From Cellulomonas marina (GTDB taxonomy: Bacteria > Actinomycetota > Actinomycetes > Actinomycetales > Cellulomonadaceae): DNA of 64,000 nt. The translations under genes and the position numbers were made by a program. This document shows, one piece after another, positions 1 through 8,124 of the stretch (its first letter is position 1; the number at the start of each line of letters is the position of its first letter). Below the pieces are notes generated by a model. It was not told the DNA's origin and searched no databases. It saw only the letters and a program-made list of their open reading frames with translations. The stretch covers positions 310,001 through 374,000 of the forward strand of contig NZ_FOKA01000001.1 of NCBI RefSeq assembly GCF_900111925.1, given 5' to 3'.

Positions 1-339
1 GCTCGGCCGACCCGCGAGCGCGGGCCCGTGGCGGCGCTTCGCGTGACGGCCGGCACCGTGCCAGGGCTCGACGGCCGGTGGCGGCGGGGCCGCGTCGACC
101 CCTCGCCGGGCTACCTGCGCGTGCTGCCGGTGCGCGGCGCTGCGCTGCGGGGGCACGGGCACCCCGTGACGACGGACGTCGTCGCCGTGCGGCCGACGGG
201 CCGGACGACGAGCGGGTCGCCGACCCGGGGGGTGCCGCCGGGGCTCGGCGTCCTCGAGGTCCACACCTTCGACGGCGTCCTCGACCTGGCCGTGCCGGTG
301 GCGGACCTGCCGGGTCTGGTGGAGGCGCTCCAGCCCTGA
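1..339 (+). CDS. Hypothetical protein, possibly 3' end of a gene entering from the left
   Basis: The frame is open from base 1 to the TGA at 337-339, so the gene may start outside the window. A GTG at 28 could also start a 103-residue protein. The visible part is Pro/Gly/Arg-rich and ends in a hydrophobic stretch (VLDLAVPVADLPGLVEALQP). I recognise no domain and no catalytic motif. It ends 9 nt before the stop of the convergent HhH-GPD gene. Codon use (G/C at third positions) fits a real gene, but with no recognisable family this is a weak call. Confidence 0.4.
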   Translation, partial: ARPTRERGPVAALRVTAGTVPGLDGRWRRGRVDPSPGYLRVLPVRGAALRGHGHPVTTDVVAVRPTGRTTSGSPTRGVPPGLGVLEVHTFDGVLDLAVPVADLPGLVEALQP

Positions 340-348
340 CGCCGGGAC

Positions 349-927
349 TCAGGCGGTGCGGGCCGCCTTGGCCGCCGCCTTCGCCGCCCGCTTCGTCTCG
401 CGCACCTCGGCGAGGCTGCGCTCGTCGGTGACGTCGGCGATCGAGCGCCGCGACCCCTCCTCGCCGTACGCGCCGGCGGCCTCGCGCCAGCCGGTCGGCT
501 GCACGCCGCGCTGCTTGCCCAGCAGGGCCAGGAAGATGCGGGCCTTCTGGTCGCCGAAGCCGGGGAGAGCCTTGAGCCGCCGCAGGACGGTCGGGCCGTC
601 GGGGTCGCCGTCCGTCCACAGCCGCCGCACGTCGCCGTCGTACTCGTCCCGCACCGCGGCCGCCACCGCCTGGATCCGCCCGGCCATGGAGCCGGGGTAG
701 CGGTGCACGGCCGGCGGCGTCGCGCACAGCGCCGCGAACCTCTCGGGGTCCGCCGCGGCGATGCGCCCGACGTCGAGCCCGCCCATGCGCGCGGCGATGC
801 GCGCCGGCGCGGCGAAGGCGGACTCCATCGTCACCTGCTGGTCGAGCAGCATCCCGACGAGGAGCGCGAAGGGGTCCTCCTCGAGGAGGCGGTCCGCGTC
901 GGCGTCGCCGGTCAGCCACAACGTCAT
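349..927 (-). CDS. HhH-GPD-type base excision DNA repair protein
   Basis: A 192-residue protein of the short HhH-GPD family common in actinobacteria, related to DNA glycosylases that cut damaged bases from DNA. It begins MTLWLTGDADADRLL, has the helical segment ALLVGMLLDQQVTMESAFAAP typical of the glycosylase core, and carries the helix-hairpin-helix LKALPGFGDQKARIFLALLGKQ near residue 130. The C-terminus is a Lys/Ala-rich basic tail (ETKRAAKAAAKAARTA) that could bind DNA. The ATG at 927 is chosen because the family starts just before the TGDADAD segment; the frame stays open further upstream but that part is low-complexity and non-homologous. The substrate base is unknown. Confidence 0.8.
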   Translation of the reverse strand: MTLWLTGDADADRLLEEDPFALLVGMLLDQQVTMESAFAAPARIAARMGGLDVGRIAAADPERFAALCATPPAVHRYPGSMAGRIQAVAAAVRDEYDGDVRRLWTDGDPDGPTVLRRLKALPGFGDQKARIFLALLGKQRGVQPTGWREAAGAYGEEGSRRSIADVTDERSLAEVRETKRAAKAAAKAARTA

Positions 928-1139
928 GGGCTCATGATGGCGCACTCGGCTGTCGCCGTCGTCCGACGCCGCAGCCCTGTGGAGGAGTGGCCGAGAACCG
1001 GGGCTGGGGACGGCTCGCGAGGCTCTGACCTGCAGGATCACACGATCGAGCGCCTGTCGGACGAGCGCCGGCCGGGCTAGTCTTGCGACACGTGTTCGAG
1101 CGCAGGGCTCGGGCCAGAGGGCCGGCCGGAGGTGCTGAG

Positions 1140-2714
1140 GTGAATGTGTCGGCGGTCGTCCTCGCGCCCACCACGGGCGCGACCGGCAGGTGGGCTGCAG
1201 CATCCCGCAGGTCGCCCGCCGACGGGCCGACCGCCCCCGCCCTCGCCGGTCTCGGCTCGGCGGCGGTCGAGGAGGTGCTGGGTCAGGTCGCGACGGTGCG
1301 CGACCTGCTGGCACAGGTGCGCGCCGCCGCGGCGGCCGGCCGAGGCTGGGAGGGGCAGGCGCGGCAGGCGGTGCTGCTCGCCGTGCAGGGGCTGGAGGGC
1401 GCGGTCCAGGTGTCCCGCGCGGCATGGCTCGCGGCCGAGACGGCGGCCGGCACATCGCGGCGCCCCTCCGACCGCTCTGACGGGGAGATGTGGTCGCGCC
1501 TCTCGGGCACCGGCACGGCCAACGGACGGAAGGCCGTCGCCCAGGCGGAGACCGTGGAGCTGGTGCCGGTGTTCGCGGCCGCTGTGGAGGCCGGCCGGGT
1601 GCCCACGCCCCATCTCGACGAGGTCGCCAAGGTCCTCCCGGGCGCTGCTCCGGCAGTCGTGGCGGAACTGACCTCGCCGCAGGGCCAGGAGGCGCTGGCT
1701 GATCTGGCGGAGCAGCACGATCCGCGCACGTTCGCGCGCCACCTCGCTGCTGCCGTCGCGCGGCTCGACCCCGTCGTGGTGCAGGACCGGTACGAGGCTC
1801 AGCACCGCGACCGCTACCTGCACCTGAGCGACACCGATCGCGGCACCGTGGTCAAGGGCCGGCTCGACGCGCGCGCGGGCGACGCCCTGCGGCGGGCGCT
1901 CGAGCTGGTGGGCGGCGTGCCGGACGAGGAGCGGTCGTCCGAGCAGGTGCGCGCCGACGCGCTGGAGAGCCTCGCCCTCGCCGCCCTCGCCGCGCCGACC
2001 GCCGGCGGGTCGACCGCCCAGGTGCGTCCCCACGTCACGATCGTGATGGACGCGTCCACGTGGGCCGCGGCGAGCACGGCCATGGCGGCGGAGAGCAGCG
2101 GGAGTGCGGAGCGCGGGCGTGCAGCGGAGTCGGACCACGTCGGCCCTGCCCTAGACGACCCCGTCACGGGGTCCGGGTGCGTCACGCGGGCCGAGGCGGT
2201 CGCCACGGCCGTCCGCGGCCTGCCGCCCGTGCTCGACGAGGACGGGGTGCCGGTGCCGATGTCGCACCTGACGCGCGTGCTGTGCGACGCCGAGGTGTCG
2301 CGTCTCGTGCTCGGTGCCGGTTCCACGCCGCTCGACGTCGGGCGCAACCAGCGCACCTACTGCGGAGGGCTGCGCCGCGCGGTGGTCGTGCGGGACCAGC
2401 GGTGCACCTGGCCCGGCTGCAGCACCCCCGCCCGCTGGTGCGAGGTGCACCACATCCGGTGGTGGAGCCGAGGTGGTCCGACGAGTGCCGAGAACGGGGT
2501 GCTGGTCTGCGCCCACCATCACCACCAGGTGCACACGCACGACGTGACCATCACCCGGCTGCGGCCCGAGCCCCGTGCGCGGCACGGCGGTGGCGGTGGT
2601 GGCGCTCGCCCGGTGCCGCGGTACGAGTTCCGCGCGCGGGACGGACGCCTCGTGACGACGGGTCGCTCGTCGCCGGGCTCGGACCGGGGAGGGGGAGGGG
2701 GAGGAAGAGGGTGA
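1140..2714 (+). CDS. DUF222 / HNH endonuclease domain protein (13E12-repeat family)
   Basis: A 524-residue protein with an N-terminal Ala-rich helical DUF222 region (about residues 20-300) and a C-terminal HNH nuclease fold. The motif runs from about residue 415 (CTWPGCSTPARWCEVHHI) to about 465 (CAHHHHQVHTHD), with two CxxC-like zinc pairs and the His pair at 437-438. This matches the 13E12-repeat proteins, often multicopy in actinobacteria; their biological role is not settled. The start chosen is GTG 1140, preceded 7 nt upstream by GGAGG (1128-1132). A GTG at 1092, 8 nt after a TAGTCT hexamer (1078-1083), could give a longer leaderless product. The C-terminus ends in a Gly/Arg-rich tail. 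Confidence 0.8.
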   Translation: MNVSAVVLAPTTGATGRWAAASRRSPADGPTAPALAGLGSAAVEEVLGQVATVRDLLAQVRAAAAAGRGWEGQARQAVLLAVQGLEGAVQVSRAAWLAAETAAGTSRRPSDRSDGEMWSRLSGTGTANGRKAVAQAETVELVPVFAAAVEAGRVPTPHLDEVAKVLPGAAPAVVAELTSPQGQEALADLAEQHDPRTFARHLAAAVARLDPVVVQDRYEAQHRDRYLHLSDTDRGTVVKGRLDARAGDALRRALELVGGVPDEERSSEQVRADALESLALAALAAPTAGGSTAQVRPHVTIVMDASTWAAASTAMAAESSGSAERGRAAESDHVGPALDDPVTGSGCVTRAEAVATAVRGLPPVLDEDGVPVPMSHLTRVLCDAEVSRLVLGAGSTPLDVGRNQRTYCGGLRRAVVVRDQRCTWPGCSTPARWCEVHHIRWWSRGGPTSAENGVLVCAHHHHQVHTHDVTITRLRPEPRARHGGGGGGARPVPRYEFRARDGRLVTTGRSSPGSDRGGGGGGRG

Positions 2715-2793
2715 GCACGGTGAGCTCCGTGGCAGCAGGTGACCGACGTGGTCGGCGACGGCGAGGTGGACGACGGCGTGGTGAGGTAGCGGC

Positions 2794-3540
2794 GTGACGA
2801 CGTCCGGGAACGGGATGCGGTGGGCCGTGGTGGTCCCCGTGAAGGCGGCTGCGCTGGGGAAGTCGCGGCTCGTGCGGCCCGTCGGCGAGCTCGAGGTCGC
2901 AGCCGACGGGGACGAGGCGGACCGCGCGGCCCTCGTGCGCGCGATGGCGGTCGACACGATCGTGGCAGCCGCGACGACGCCCCGGGTGGCGGCCGTCCTC
3001 GTGGTCACGCCGGACGCCTCGGTCGCCGCGGAGCTGGACGGGCTCGACCTGCCGGTGCCGGTGACCGTGGTGCCGGAACCTCTGCACGACGGAGGTCCGG
3101 GCACCGGTGCTGGTCCCGAGCCGAGGTTGGACGCTGCCGTCGCGGCAGGGGTTGCGGCGGCGCGCGGGTCGGACGTGCTGGCTCCGCCGGCCGAGGCCGT
3201 GGCGGTGCTGCTCGGGGACCTGCCGGGGCTGCGGCCTGCCGACCTCGAGGACGCGCTCGCGCTCGCGGCGGGGCACGGCAGGGCGCTCGTGCCCGACGCG
3301 GCCGGGACCGGGACGACCCTGCTCACTGCGTGGTCGACCGAGCCCGACGTCCCGCTGCCCACCCGTTTCGGGCGTGGTTCGGCGCAGGCGCACGCCGCGC
3401 TCGGCTACGTCGTGATGGACGACGTCCCGATCACGTCGAGCCTGCGGCACGACGTGGACGTGCACGCGGACCTGGTGCTCGCGGAGCGCGACGGGCTGGG
3501 GCCGCGCACGCGGGAGGTGCTCGCGCGGTTGGAGCGGTGA
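2794..3540 (+). CDS. cofC: 2-phospho-L-lactate / PEP guanylyltransferase CofC (FbiD)
   Basis: A 248-residue nucleotidyltransferase of coenzyme F420 biosynthesis. CofC/FbiD joins GTP to 2-phospholactate (or phosphoenolpyruvate in mycobacteria), giving the activated side chain used by CofD/FbiA. The N-terminus WAVVVPVKAAALGKSRL holds the nucleotide-binding motif of the family, VLLGDLPGLRPADL is the metal-binding LGDLP motif, and the C-terminal half has the expected RFGRGSAQAHAALG segment. The GTG at 2794 starts seven residues before the conserved WAVV strand. The gene converges on cofD with a 57-nt gap, so both side-chain genes are adjacent but on opposite strands. Confidence 0.9.
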   Translation: MTTSGNGMRWAVVVPVKAAALGKSRLVRPVGELEVAADGDEADRAALVRAMAVDTIVAAATTPRVAAVLVVTPDASVAAELDGLDLPVPVTVVPEPLHDGGPGTGAGPEPRLDAAVAAGVAAARGSDVLAPPAEAVAVLLGDLPGLRPADLEDALALAAGHGRALVPDAAGTGTTLLTAWSTEPDVPLPTRFGRGSAQAHAALGYVVMDDVPITSSLRHDVDVHADLVLAERDGLGPRTREVLARLER

Positions 3541-3597
3541 AAGGGTCGCAGCGCAGAGGTCGACGTGACCGATGTCGGGAGCGGTGCGGCGGGCTGG

Positions 3598-4659
3598 TCA
3601 GCGCGTGCGGCGGCGGACCTCGTCGGCCAGGGCGAGCGCGTGGGCGGCGATGGCTGCGGTGGCGGGCACATCGCGCATGAGCGTGTCGGTGACGGTCACC
3701 GGCCAGCCCTCGCCGACGAGCGACTCGGCGGCGGCCCGGTCCTGCTCGTCGACCAGCCAGCCGTCGAGGACGCCGGCAGGGAGAGCTTCCCGGTCGGTGA
3801 CGTCTCGGTCGGCGCGGTCACGGGCGTCGTCGCCGAGCTGGGCTCCTCGTCGTCCGTAGTGGCGGGCGATGGCGTCGGCGGTGGTGGCCACGCCGATCGC
3901 CCGCAGGCAGGCGTCGGCCATGCCGCGAACCGGGGCGCCGCCGACGACCGGGGCGATGCCGACGACCGGTGCCGCGGTCGTCGCGAGCGCGTCGCGGATC
4001 CCGGGGACCGCGAGGATCGTCCCGATGCTGACCACCGGGTTGGACGGCGGCAGGAGGACGACGTCGGCCGTCGTCAGCGCGTCGAGGACGCCCGGGGCCG
4101 CGACGGCGTCCTCCAGGCCGACCTGGACGAAGCGCCGCGCCGGCAGGGCGGCCCGGTGCCGCACCCACCACTCCTCGAAGTGCACGAGCCGGCCGTCCTC
4201 GAGCTCCACGTGCGTCTCGACCGGCGTGTCCGCCATGGGCAGGAGGCGCGCGCCGGGGGACCACCGCCGGCAGAGCCGCTCGGTCGCCTGCGAGAGCGTC
4301 AGGCCCTCCCGCAGCCACTGGGTGCGGGCCAGGTGCGTGGCGAGGTCGAGGTCGCCGAGGGTGAACCACTCCCAGCCGACGTCGTAGGCCGCGAGGTCGG
4401 CGGAGACCCGCGAGGACTCGTCGCGGCGGCCCCAGCCCTGCCCCTCGTGCACGGCACCGCCGAGGGTGTACATGAGCGTGTCGAGGTCGGGGCAGACGCG
4501 GACGCCGTGCAGCCACACGTCGTCGCCGGTGTTGGCCACGACGGTGACCTCCGCGGTGGTCCCACCGGCCCCGTCCGGGGCCACCTCGCGCAGGTGCGCC
4601 AGCAGGCCCCGGGTGAACCGGGCGCCGCCGATGCCCCCCGACAGCACGGTGACCCTCAC
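3598..4659 (-). CDS. cofD: 2-phospho-L-lactate transferase CofD (FbiA)
   Basis: A 353-residue transferase that attaches the CofC-activated phospholactyl (or enolpyruvyl) group to the deazaflavin FO, making F420-0 or its dehydro form. Family marks are the start VRVTVLSGGIGGARF, NTGDDVWLHGVRVCPDLDTL near residue 50, and PPSNPVVSIGTIL in the middle. GTG 4659 is chosen: GGAGG lies 7 nt upstream (complement of 4667-4671) and the start overlaps the stop of the ATPase gene as GTGA. It is the last gene of an operon with a three-gene ABC importer. No F420 gamma-glutamyl ligase (CofE/FbiB) or FO synthase is in the window. Confidence 0.93.
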   Translation of the reverse strand: MRVTVLSGGIGGARFTRGLLAHLREVAPDGAGGTTAEVTVVANTGDDVWLHGVRVCPDLDTLMYTLGGAVHEGQGWGRRDESSRVSADLAAYDVGWEWFTLGDLDLATHLARTQWLREGLTLSQATERLCRRWSPGARLLPMADTPVETHVELEDGRLVHFEEWWVRHRAALPARRFVQVGLEDAVAAPGVLDALTTADVVLLPPSNPVVSIGTILAVPGIRDALATTAAPVVGIAPVVGGAPVRGMADACLRAIGVATTADAIARHYGRRGAQLGDDARDRADRDVTDREALPAGVLDGWLVDEQDRAAAESLVGEGWPVTVTDTLMRDVPATAAIAAHALALADEVRRRTR

Positions 4660-5552
4660 CGCAGCACCTCCGCCGGCTGCTGCCGTGATGCGGGCGCCGA
4701 CGACGGACCGCCGGTCCCGGGTGCCGGGCCGTCGAAGGCGATGACCGGGCGGCCCGTGCGCGGGTGGACGAGCACCTCGCAGCGCACGCCCCATACCGCT
4801 TCGACCAGCTCCGGCGTGAGCACCTGCGCGGGCGGTCCGGCCGCGACGAGCCGACCCTCCGACAGGACGAGCACGTGGTCGCACCACGCGGCGGCGAGGT
4901 TGAGGTCGTGCAGCGCCGCCACCGCGGTGGTACCGCGGTCCCGCACGAGCGCGAGCGTCGTGAGCTGCGCGCTCACGTCCAGGTGGTTGGTGGGCTCGTC
5001 GAGCAGGAGCAGCGTGGGCTCCTGCGCCAGCGCTCGGGCGATGTGCACGCGCTGACGCTCCCCGCCCGACAGCGCCGACCAGGGCCGGTCGGCCAGGTGG
5101 CCGGCGTCGACGGCGGCAAGCGACGCGGCGACGACCGCCGCATCCCGGGTCGCGTCGCTCGCGCCGCGGTGGGGGATCCGGCCGAGCGCGACGACCTCGG
5201 TGACGGTGAAGGGGACGGCCGAGGTCGACTCCTGCTCCAGCAGGGCCACGGCGCGGGCGCGGCGGCGGCGGGGCAGCCGGGCGACGTCGTGGCGCTCGGC
5301 GCTGGGGCCGTCGGCGGTGCGCTCGTCGAGCACATCGACGAGGACCGCGCCCGCGTCCGGCGCCCGCAGCCCGGCGAGCAGCCGCAGCAGGGTGCTCTTG
5401 CCGGCGCCGTTCGGGCCGAGCAGGCCGGTGAGCCGTCCGGGGGGTGGCGTGGCGTCGACCCCGTCGAGCACCCAGCGGCCGCCGAGCCGGGCGCCGACGC
5501 CGGCGAGGTGCAGGCCCTCGACGCGGAGGGCGGGCCCATCGGTCAGGCCCAT
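4656..5552 (-). CDS. ABC transporter ATP-binding protein, putative F420-0 importer
   Basis: A 298-residue ATPase of the iron-siderophore/cobalamin (FecE/BtuD) type. Walker A is GPNGAGKST near residue 45, the signature is LSGGERQRVHIARAL, Walker B is LLLLDEPTNHLD, followed by the switch histidine in VAALHDLNLAAAWCDHV. The ATG at 5552 overlaps the end of the permease gene by 10 nt and the stop overlaps cofD by 4 nt, so the four genes are coupled. Importers of this FecCD type next to cofD/cofC are annotated in actinobacteria as putative F420-0 transporters; that substrate is predicted from context and not seen in the sequence. Siderophore or corrinoid uptake is the alternative. Confidence 0.88.
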   Translation of the reverse strand: MGLTDGPALRVEGLHLAGVGARLGGRWVLDGVDATPPPGRLTGLLGPNGAGKSTLLRLLAGLRAPDAGAVLVDVLDERTADGPSAERHDVARLPRRRRARAVALLEQESTSAVPFTVTEVVALGRIPHRGASDATRDAAVVAASLAAVDAGHLADRPWSALSGGERQRVHIARALAQEPTLLLLDEPTNHLDVSAQLTTLALVRDRGTTAVAALHDLNLAAAWCDHVLVLSEGRLVAAGPPAQVLTPELVEAVWGVRCEVLVHPRTGRPVIAFDGPAPGTGGPSSAPASRQQPAEVLR

Positions 5553-6721
5553 GCCGGCCCCCGTCCCCGGCGCAGCAGCACCGCGAAGACGGGCACGCCG
5601 ATGAGGGCGGTGACGATGCCGACGGGCAGCTCGCGCGGCTCGAAGACCGTGCGCGCGAGGGTGTCGGCCCAGACGAGGACGACCGCGCCCGCCAGGGCGG
5701 CCACGGGCAGCAGGCGCCGGTGCGACGGGCCGGTGAGCGTCGCGACCGCGTGCGGCACGACGAGGCCGACGAAGCCGATGGACCCGCTGACCGCCACGAG
5801 GCAGCCCGTCAGGACGGCGACGAGGACGAGCAGGGTCCAGCGGGTGCGGTCGACCGCGACGCCGAGGGCCGCCGCGGCCGTGTCGCCGAACGCGAAGGCG
5901 TCGAGCCGTCCGGCGGCGGCGGCGAGCACCGTGCCCACGACGAGCACGGCCAGGCCGGCGATGCCGACCGACGACCAGTGCGCGCCGGCGAGCGAGCCCA
6001 TGAGCCAGGTGAGGATCTCCCGGTAGGAGTCGCCCTGCGCGGTCCAGAAGATGACGAACGAGGTCAGCGCCGCGCACAGCTGCGACACCGCCAGCCCCGC
6101 GAGCACGGCGCGGCCGGGGCTGAGCGCGGCCCCCGTGCGCGCCAGCGCGAGCGAGGCCAGGAGCGCGGCCAGCGCCCCGACGAACGCCGCCACCGGCAGC
6201 AGCACGCCCAGCCCCAGCAGCAGCACGGCGACGGCGCCGACGGAGGCCCCTGACGACAGCCCCAGCAGGTACGGGTCGGCGAGCGGGTTGCGGGTCAGGC
6301 TCTGCATGACCGCGCCGGCGAGCGCGAGCCCCGCCCCGACGGCCGCCGCCGTGAGCACGCGGGGGAGGCGGATCTGCCAGACGATCGCGTCCTGCAGCCG
6401 GTCGAGCGGCACGACGTCGAGCCCGGCGTGCGTCCCGACGGACCGGACCACCTCGGCGACGCCGAGCCCCGACGCGCCGAGCGTCACGGCGACGAGGACG
6501 CTCGCCAGCAGGACGAGCGCACCCGCGCCGACGAGCAGCGTCAGCGGGGCACGGCGCCGCGCGGTGGTGCCGCCTCCGGCGTCGCGGCGCTCGTCGTGCC
6601 GGTCGTCGTGCGGGTCGTCGTGCTGGCCCGCGCCGGACGCGTCCAGCCGGGCGGGGACGCGCGTGCCCCAGGGCCGACCGCCGGTGGGGCCGTCCGTGCG
6701 CGCGGGCTGCGTCGTCGTCAT
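5543..6721 (-). CDS. FecCD-family ABC transporter permease, putative F420-0 importer
   Basis: A 392-residue integral membrane protein of the BtuC/FecCD family with about ten predicted hydrophobic segments. Family motifs are IRLPRVLTAAAVGAGLALAGAVMQ, TRNPLADPYLLGLSSGA, SGSIGFVGLVVPH and ELPVGIVTALIGVPVFAVLL at the C-terminus. The first 55 or so residues are an unusual hydrophilic extension rich in Asp/His/Arg (DDPHDDRHDERRDAGGG) before the first membrane segment; its role is unknown. ATG 6721 overlaps the stop of the binding-protein gene as ATGA. One permease gene is present, so the channel would be a homodimer. Confidence 0.9.
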   Translation of the reverse strand: MTTTQPARTDGPTGGRPWGTRVPARLDASGAGQHDDPHDDRHDERRDAGGGTTARRRAPLTLLVGAGALVLLASVLVAVTLGASGLGVAEVVRSVGTHAGLDVVPLDRLQDAIVWQIRLPRVLTAAAVGAGLALAGAVMQSLTRNPLADPYLLGLSSGASVGAVAVLLLGLGVLLPVAAFVGALAALLASLALARTGAALSPGRAVLAGLAVSQLCAALTSFVIFWTAQGDSYREILTWLMGSLAGAHWSSVGIAGLAVLVVGTVLAAAAGRLDAFAFGDTAAAALGVAVDRTRWTLLVLVAVLTGCLVAVSGSIGFVGLVVPHAVATLTGPSHRRLLPVAALAGAVVLVWADTLARTVFEPRELPVGIVTALIGVPVFAVLLRRGRGPAWA

Positions 6722-7821
6722 GAGCCGGACGCCACCCCCAGGTCGGCGAGCTGCTGCGCGATGGACGCCGCCGCCTCGACGTTGCGCACGCCGCCCTCCG
6801 TCGCCGCGAAGGGCACGGTGACGTACCGGCGCTCGCGCACGGCGGTGAGGGCGGCCGTGGCGGGGTTCGCCTCGAGCGCGGCGATCTTGCTCTCCGCGGT
6901 GTTCCAGGCCGCGTCGACGAGAACGACGACGTCCGGGTCGGCGGCGACGACCTGCTCCCAGCCGGCGCTGGTCCAGGTGTCGTGCACATCGGCGAAGACG
7001 TTCTCGAGGCCGACGGCGTCCATGATCATCTGCGGCGCCCCGATGCCCGCGCCGACGTACGGGGTGTCGGACCCGGACGAGTACCACAGGGCGCTGGTCC
7101 CGGGCTCGAGCGCGGGCACCTCCGCCAGCGCCGCCTCCTGCTCCTCCACGAGCGCCTCGGCCCGGTCCGGGACGCCGAGGACGGCGCCGACCTGGCGGAT
7201 CTCATCGAACACCGTCCCGAACGTCAACGGGTCGGGCTGGTACGCCGGCCCCTTGCAGGCGGAGGCGGCGACGTAGCTGGCGATGCCGAGGTCGGCCAGG
7301 GCGTCGCGCTCGCCGGCGCCGTCCGCGGAGAAGTTCGACTCCCAGCCCCCGAGGACGAGGTCGGGCTCGAGCGCCAGGACGGCCTCCTGCCCGGGGACTC
7401 CGTCGGACACGACGGGCACGGCGGCCGCCTCGTCGGCGAGGTCCTGGGGGTAGGGCCCGTCGAGGAACGCGGCCCCGACGACCCGGTCGGCCAGCCCCAG
7501 CGCGACGACGAGCTCCGTCGTCGAGGACTTGATGGTGACGAGCCGCTCCGGCGCGGCGTCGAGGGTGACCTCCGTGCCGCAGTTGTCCACCGTGACGGGG
7601 AACGCGGCGGCGGACGGCGTACCGGCGTCCGTGGCCCCGGTGCTCGTGGCGGCCGTCGGGGCCGCGCCGGGCCCGGTGCCGGCGGCGCCCGAGGCGCACC
7701 CGGCCAGGGCGAGCACGGCCACGACGGCAGGCACCGCGGCCGGGACGAGGGCCGGCACGAGGGTGCGGGAGCGGCGCCGGGGCGTCGCGGTGCGGTGCGC
7801 GCGGGGGCGACCAGGGAGCAT
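6718..7821 (-). CDS. Substrate-binding lipoprotein of the putative F420-0 ABC importer
   Basis: A 367-residue periplasmic-binding-type lipoprotein (FepB/BtuF class III fold). A basic N-terminus is followed by a hydrophobic stretch ending in the lipobox LALAGC with Cys42 as the lipidated residue. The mature part has the typical VDNCGTEVTLDAAPERLVTIKSS start, the DLVLGGW loop and DPDVVVLVDA. It starts the operon binding protein-permease-ATPase-cofD. ATG 7821 has GGAGGA about 9 nt upstream. A 303-nt region with inverted repeats precedes it. The ligand is inferred as an F420 precursor only from the linked cofD and cofC. Confidence 0.88.
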   Translation of the reverse strand: MLPGRPRAHRTATPRRRSRTLVPALVPAAVPAVVAVLALAGCASGAAGTGPGAAPTAATSTGATDAGTPSAAAFPVTVDNCGTEVTLDAAPERLVTIKSSTTELVVALGLADRVVGAAFLDGPYPQDLADEAAAVPVVSDGVPGQEAVLALEPDLVLGGWESNFSADGAGERDALADLGIASYVAASACKGPAYQPDPLTFGTVFDEIRQVGAVLGVPDRAEALVEEQEAALAEVPALEPGTSALWYSSGSDTPYVGAGIGAPQMIMDAVGLENVFADVHDTWTSAGWEQVVAADPDVVVLVDAAWNTAESKIAALEANPATAALTAVRERRYVTVPFAATEGGVRNVEAAASIAQQLADLGVASGS

Positions 7822-8124
7822 GGGGGAGGTCCTCCGGGACGTGCAGTTGCACCCGCCGGGCGCGCGTGGGCGCGGCGGGCGTCGTCGCTCGGGGCGTCCG
7901 TCCGCGGGTGCGCGGACGGGCGGGGCCGGTGCACGTCGCACCGTGGCGGCCGGCCAAGCAGGACCGGCACGACCCGGCCAGAGAGGGGGCCGGGCTCCGG
8001 GGCACAGCCTAGGCACGCCGGGGAGGTCGGCGCACACGCCCCGACGCCGACCCGGCCGGCCGTCGGCGGTCCGTGGACGCACGTCCGCCGCCTGCGACGA
8101 CGGGGACCGGGGACCGGTCGGCCG
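7822..8124. other. Non-coding gap with inverted repeats upstream of the F420-0 importer
   Basis: No gene is supported in these 303 nt between the lacI gene end and the importer operon, which both read on the minus strand. The gap holds a perfect 9-bp inverted repeat (7898-7906 with 7911-7919), a 6-bp one (7927-7932 with 7938-7943) and a small palindrome GTGCAGTTGCAC (7841-7852) some 20 nt before the start codon. A TAGGCT hexamer on the minus strand (8012-8007) could be a -10 box and would give a leader of about 180 nt. No -35 box fits well, and no known riboswitch consensus was recognised. Confidence 0.4.

Noticed and set aside
1140-2714. Homing or mobile element around the HNH gene
   Set aside because: No terminal repeats, intron structure or recombinase is seen; DUF222/HNH proteins are ordinary multicopy genes in actinobacteria.
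7838-7849. GACGTGCAGTT upstream of the F420-0 importer matches the reverse of AACTGCACGTC near the lacI operator at 9245
   Set aside because: One 11-mer match without palindrome or function link may be chance in biased DNA; noted but not used.
7822-8124. Possible cobalamin riboswitch before the FecCD-type importer
   Set aside because: The conserved core elements of the B12 riboswitch were not found; only simple hairpins are visible.
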